Assembly: GCF_035222375.1 (NCBI RefSeq)
Contig: NW_026946363.1
Span: forward strand, 558,001-622,000
Reading direction: 5' to 3'
Length of the DNA stretch: 64,000 bases
Source of the DNA: Podospora pseudocomata
Taxonomy: Eukaryota > Ascomycota > Sordariomycetes > Sordariales > Podosporaceae
Positions within the stretch are counted from its first letter, which is position 1, and the number at the start of each line of letters is the position of its first letter. Position numbers and translations under genes: made by a program. Below the pieces are notes generated by a model. The model saw only the letters and a program-made list of their open reading frames with translations, made no database searches and was not told the DNA's origin. This document shows, in pieces, positions 60,586-64,000 of this stretch.

Positions 60586-60945
60586 AAGGAGGCCAATGTC
60601 ATACCTGGACCTGTTATCAGTACGCACTCGGCACAGCCGGTTCCTGCTTCTGCGCATCCAAGCCGACGCTCTCATTCTCAGCCAGAGCTTTCCATCATTT
60701 TACAAGAGTTTAGGAAGACGAGGATGACTCCAGTGCCGCGCTACGATACGCAGTCGGGAACTATGGTATACGTGAATCCCCTGACCGGGGCCCCTCTAAT
60801 GAATGGAAACCCGGTTGTGCATTACCAAGATCCTTCACAACAGGCTGCCCACAATCCTCGACAGGGACTCTCGCTTGAAGATTTACTTCGGATGGGCAAT
60901 GTGAAGCATGCGAAGCGGGTGAAGAAGGCGAAGACGACGTTCTGA
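60586..60945 (+). other. 119-codon open frame in phase with and directly behind the PEX13 stop
   Basis: After the PEX13 TAG (60583-60585) the same frame stays open for 119 sense codons to a TGA at 60943-60945. The predicted peptide is Pro/Ser-rich at first, then has EFRKTRMTPVPRYD, SGTMVYVNPLTGAP and a strongly basic end (KHAKRVKKAKTTF). I recognise no domain and no PTS1. Three readings are possible: a C-terminal extension joined by removing an intron 60535-60585 (51 nt, in-frame, donor GTTGGC, TCAAC 14 nt before a CTTAG acceptor that is the stop codon itself); stop read-through; or a separate 73-aa ORF starting at ATG 60724. It may also be chance, in the 3' UTR. Confidence 0.4.
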
Positions 60946-61206
60946 GACCGTACAACAACAGCAGCATTACAGCCTTTCTCTCTTTTTTGTCTGTATTTCA
61001 GCAGCAACAAACCCGACTATTAATATCCCACGAACTCGATGTACCGCGACGAAGGTCATAACGTCAGCATATCTTACCGATGCGAGTCCGATCTCTTTTT
61101 TGGCAAAGAGGGAGGGGGGGAGGATGACGGAACGAAGGAAGGATAGGAAGGAGTGGGAAACGGGTTAACGAAAAGAATCTTTTTCATACAACAAAGTCAT
61201 GGCGTT

Positions 61207-61208
<2 letters not shown>

Positions 61209-61238
<30 letters not shown>
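61209..61238. repeat. T30 homopolymer
   Basis: An uninterrupted run of 30 T between the convergent PEX13 and TOA1 genes. Length is as given in the sequence; such runs are prone to sequencing error. Confidence 0.85.
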
Positions 61239-61239
<1 letters not shown>

Positions 61240-62064
61240 GAGTTGATGATGACACCATACAGAGCATCAGTTATTCTTGATGAAGCGATGGGAATGAAAT
61301 TCCTATTATTATTGTACTTTTGTTCTGTTTGCTTGGGGGGATTTGGGGGGTATTGTAAGCGATAAGGGGGGGGAAGAGCGATTTATTTTGGGACTTGTGT
61401 GGTGACGAGGAAGGGTGTGTATGTGTGTGTGTGTGTGGTTTTGATAGTTGTATTAAATGAGAGGTATCTTGAACATTGTGCTGTTTGGTTGTTCTGTTCC
61501 GTTGGTCATGGGATGTTACCCATTGTAGGCTCAACAAGTGTGGACAGTTGCTACGAGGTGAACAATTTGCATGTGATAGACACGGCTAGGCCGCGTGTCC
61601 TGAACATGTGCGTCAGTGTCGTGTGGTGTCTCCAGTTCGGATGGATTTCCATGTTGCACTTTTGGTGGAGCAAAACGCAGAAACACATATTGAAACATGG
61701 GACGACAAAGAAAGAGCCTCCTCACCATATATCATGAAAATGGCAGTAAACTCAAAACCTGGGTTTCACTACCTTGAGCATCTGGCCAAAAAGGCACAAC
61801 AAGGGAAAGAGGACTGTTCTGCTTTCATAGCCTCTGTTTGGTTCTTTGATAGCCATATCATACAAAATTAAAAAAAACCCTCATCCTTCCCCCATACTTC
61901 TCGTCCCTTCCCTCCGAAATTCATCGAATGTTATTTTCGCCTCCTTCTTTCTCTCTTGCTCTTGCCTTATTCGTCGCTGCCAATCTCTGTAATTTCCCCG
62001 TTTCTGTTTCTTGCCCCCCTAACCGACGCCCAAAGAGAAACGGTGATAAAATGTTTTTTTTATT

Positions 62065-62088
62065 AAAAAAAAAAAAAAAAAAAAAAAA
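62065..62088. repeat. A24 homopolymer
   Basis: An uninterrupted run of 24 A about 200 nt past the TOA1 stop, on the plus strand; it is poly-T on the TOA1 transcript strand. Confidence 0.85.
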
Positions 62089-62287
62089 GACATCCCCCCT
62101 TGATGAGATAGAAGGGGAAAGACCACAACCATGAAATGACCAAAACCCCAGTCCCAGGGCAGAGACAAAGTCGCCATAACGAAAAAAAAATGTATACAAT
62201 ATTCCCGTGATAAAGAAAAGGTTACCCGCACAGCAAAGCGAGAAAAGGAGGCATGGATGGTGTTGATGTCCCCGCCGAAAGAAGAAA

Positions 62288-63604
62288 TTACCACTCGTAC
62301 TCCCCCGTAGCCTTGTGGAAGACATACTCCTTGCCGTTCACAGTCAGGACGCCATCCTTGAGTGTGCACTTCCTGTAGCCCAGGGTATTAGTATCTGAAA
62401 TGTTATACAAGTTTCGTGGGAGTAGAGAGACGCACCACTTATTCTTCACCCTCTGCACCTTGTCATACATGCAAAGCATCATATGCCCCATGTCATCATC
62501 CTCATCATCATCCTCCTTGTTGTCGTCGGAGTCGTCCAAGTCAGAGTTGATCGCATCGTCATCCAAATCCTCATCCTTCATGTCATCCTCCCCACCATCA
62601 ACCTGGGAGGGACCCCCAGCAGCGCGGTTCCGTCTATTGTCAAGGCTGCGGACCTTGGTGGCCTGCTTCAGAGGAAGCATCAGGCCGCCGCCCTCCATCT
62701 GCTTGGCTCGGGCGGCGATCTGGGCGTGAAGATGATCATCAATCTCGATGCGGCCCATCTCGACAGCCTGGCCTTCGGCGTTGCGGCGCATCATGACAGC
62801 CTCCCAGCAGTCATCGCTAGGGCCATCAGTCTGGGCATTAGGCAAGCTGTTAGGGGCAATCCCACGCTGCTGCTGAGCCTGTTGAGCCTGTAGCTGCATG
62901 CGTTGCTGCATCTGTCGTTGATACACCTGCTCGGGGGTCAGCTGCTGAGGTCCACCCTGCTGTGGCCGTTGCATGTGCTGTTGCTGAATCTGCTGAGGGT
63001 GTTGTGGGCGTTGTTGTTGAGGATGCTGCGGGTGTTGCTGATACTGCTGCTGCTGAGAGTGTTGCTGGTGTTGAGAATGTTGCTGGTGTTGAGCATGTTG
63101 TTGCTGGACCTGCTGTTGCTGCTGCTGGGCTTGGCCAACGTTCCCTTGTCCGACCTTACCATTACCGTTGGACATGGAGGCAATGGAGGCAGCAGCTCCC
63201 TCGCCGTACTTGTTCTGCAAAGCCTGCACAGCCCGGGTAGCGGCTATGCTGGGGTTGACAGTAGGCAGGCTAGGGTGGGAGGCATTGTGATAACCAGGAT
63301 GCACGGGCTGAGAGCCAGCGCCGGGTTCCTGCTTGATAGCGACCGGCTCAGACCTGACCAACCCTGGCTCCTGCTTGACGGGCACCCCGTTGGAATGAGG
63401 CTGGTTGATATTTGGCAGCGAGAGAGGTTGAGCTGAAGTCTGAGGGCTCAACGTAGACTGGGTATAGGCCGCCTGCGGTGGGGGAGCGGCTTGCGGCGCT
63501 GGAGCCGGGGGAGCGGCTGGTTGAGCTGGAGGAGCGGGCTGCTCTGGCTTCGGGTCCCAGGGAAACTGGGCCACGTTGAGCTGCGAGAGCTTCATTTGCC
63601 ATTT
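62288..63604 (-). CDS. toa1: TFIIA large subunit TOA1, 5' exon not seen
   Basis: Large (alpha/beta) subunit of general transcription factor TFIIA, which stabilises TBP on the TATA box. Two exons are visible (63604-62436 and 62372-62288, 63-nt intron), encoding about 417 residues. The visible part starts at a CAG acceptor preceded by a CTAAC branch site, with WQMKLSQLNVAQFPWDP, the end of the conserved N-terminal helical region. A long spacer follows: Ala/Pro-rich, two VKQEP/IKQEPG sites that look like sumoylation consensus, and a Gln/His-rich tract (63130-62870). An acidic cluster (about 62560-62490) precedes the beta-barrel: YDKVQRVKNKWKCTLKDGVL and VNGKEYVFHKATGEYEW, the TBP/DNA-contacting end. 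The N-terminal four-helix-bundle exon (about 40-50 residues) is not found in the 390 nt upstream and presumably lies beyond 64000. Confidence 0.88.
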   Translation of the reverse strand, partial: KWQMKLSQLNVAQFPWDPKPEQPAPPAQPAAPPAPAPQAAPPPQAAYTQSTLSPQTSAQPLSLPNINQPHSNGVPVKQEPGLVRSEPVAIKQEPGAGSQPVHPGYHNASHPSLPTVNPSIAATRAVQALQNKYGEGAAASIASMSNGNGKVGQGNVGQAQQQQQQVQQQHAQHQQHSQHQQHSQQQQYQQHPQHPQQQRPQHPQQIQQQHMQRPQQGGPQQLTPEQVYQRQMQQRMQLQAQQAQQQRGIAPNSLPNAQTDGPSDDCWEAVMMRRNAEGQAVEMGRIEIDDHLHAQIAARAKQMEGGGLMLPLKQATKVRSLDNRRNRAAGGPSQVDGGEDDMKDEDLDDDAINSDLDDSDDNKEDDDEDDDMGHMMLCMYDKVQRVKNKWCVSLLPRNLYNISDTNTLGYRKCTLKDGVLTVNGKEYVFHKATGEYEW

Positions 63605-64000
63605 CTGCAGCTTGTGTTAGTCTCATTCATAGACATGGCTCCCTGTAAGAGGCGCAATAAGAAAACAGGAGAGGGGGGGCCCTCTAGCAGGGTGCCACGT
63701 GATCAAGCGTGAGACCATCCAATCGGAAGGCAGTGTTGGGGAATGGAGTAAGTTCGCAGCAGCGGGGAAGGGACTTAAAAAGAGACCCAAAAGCACTGGG
63801 CCGCCCACTCCGAGGCAGCTCGCTCTCCACCCCTCTTTGCGTCCCAGGAGGCCCAGGCAGTCCAGCCCGTCAGCCAACACCGCCCGAATGAAGGGACCGA
63901 CACTTGTCGCGCCCTTCAACCTCAATCTCGACCACCACCAACCATCACCAACATCTTCTCATCTCAATCGACAAACGGTGCGCATCGACACGCAAGCAGG
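63605..64000. other. Region upstream of the visible TOA1 exon; leader-like on plus strand
   Basis: Immediately next to the exon is an intron end on the minus strand (CTAAC branch, CTGCAG acceptor). From about 63780 the plus strand is CA/CT-rich (ACCACCACCAACCATCACC-type sequence), as in the 5' leader of a gene starting to the right of the window. No TOA1 N-terminal coding sequence found in any minus frame. Confidence 0.4.

Larger units (their letters stand above)
60946..62287. other. Intergenic: convergent PEX13 and TOA1 3' regions
   Basis: 1.3 kb with long homopolymers (T30 at 61209-61238, A24 at 62065-62088) and a GT repeat at about 61415-61438. Probably two 3' UTRs and terminators. Open frames such as 61399-61737 (plus) are not recognisable. 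Confidence 0.5.

Overview
This is a gene-dense stretch of nuclear DNA from a filamentous ascomycete, most likely a Sordariomycete of the order Sordariales. The evidence is short introns (about 49-98 nt) with GTRNGT-type donors and CTRAC-like branch sites, C- or G-ending codon preference, large disordered protein tails rich in Asn, Gln, Pro and Ser, and close matches by eye to Sordariomycete families such as CYP51B, a KipA-type kinesin and DUF3405 proteins. I see no transposon, CRISPR array, phage or virus-like element, rRNA or credible tRNA, and no obvious RIP-mutated tract.

Layout. 1-5.7 kb: an Fcy2-type purine-cytosine permease running off the left edge, then tRNA-dihydrouridine synthase DUS3 (both minus). 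7.2-10.6 kb: a kelch-repeat protein (plus) convergent with respiratory supercomplex factor RCF2 (minus). A 5.3 kb gene-poor gap leads to the SFP1-like split zinc-finger regulator (15.9-18.2 kb, plus). 20.5-22.2 kb: sterol 14-alpha-demethylase CYP51B (minus). 23.7-25.6 kb: a FUT8/GT23-like membrane protein (minus). 28.4-31.5 kb: kinesin-7 KipA (minus). After another 5.3 kb gap come a VSB1-like SulP/STAS/cNMP vacuolar transporter (36.9-40.5 kb, minus), GINS subunit PSF1 (42.3-43.1 kb, minus) and, divergently, mitochondrial HSP78 (44.4-46.8 kb, plus). 47.6-50.8 kb: a small Cys-rich ORF, an ARF1-type GTPase (both minus) and the p24 cargo receptor EMP24 (plus). 51.3-54.0 kb: a DUF3405 membrane protein (minus). 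55.9-58.3 kb: a divergent BiP-like ER Hsp70 ending in HDEL (plus). 59.1-60.6 kb: peroxin PEX13 (plus). 62.3-63.6 kb: the TFIIA large subunit TOA1 (minus), whose 5' exon is not visible.

These are mostly conserved housekeeping genes: transport, tRNA modification, respiration, sterol synthesis, replication, transcription, secretion, mitochondrial and ER proteostasis, and peroxisome import. ARF1, EMP24, the DUF3405 protein and the BiP-like chaperone all touch the secretory pathway, but nothing shows that their proximity is more than chance.

I did not find an unmistakably new multi-gene system. The observations most worth following are: an open reading frame of 119 codons that continues in frame directly behind the PEX13 stop codon, with a candidate 51-nt intron whose acceptor is that stop; abrupt blocks of C-ending and G-ending codons inside single genes (kelch, RCF2, HSP78, DUF3405, BiP-like); a divergent HDEL Hsp70; a stop-free in-frame intron in RCF2; and leader-like minus-strand sequence without an ORF facing SFP1. 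Gene models are my manual splicing. Recognised families are assigned from remembered motifs, not from any database search.
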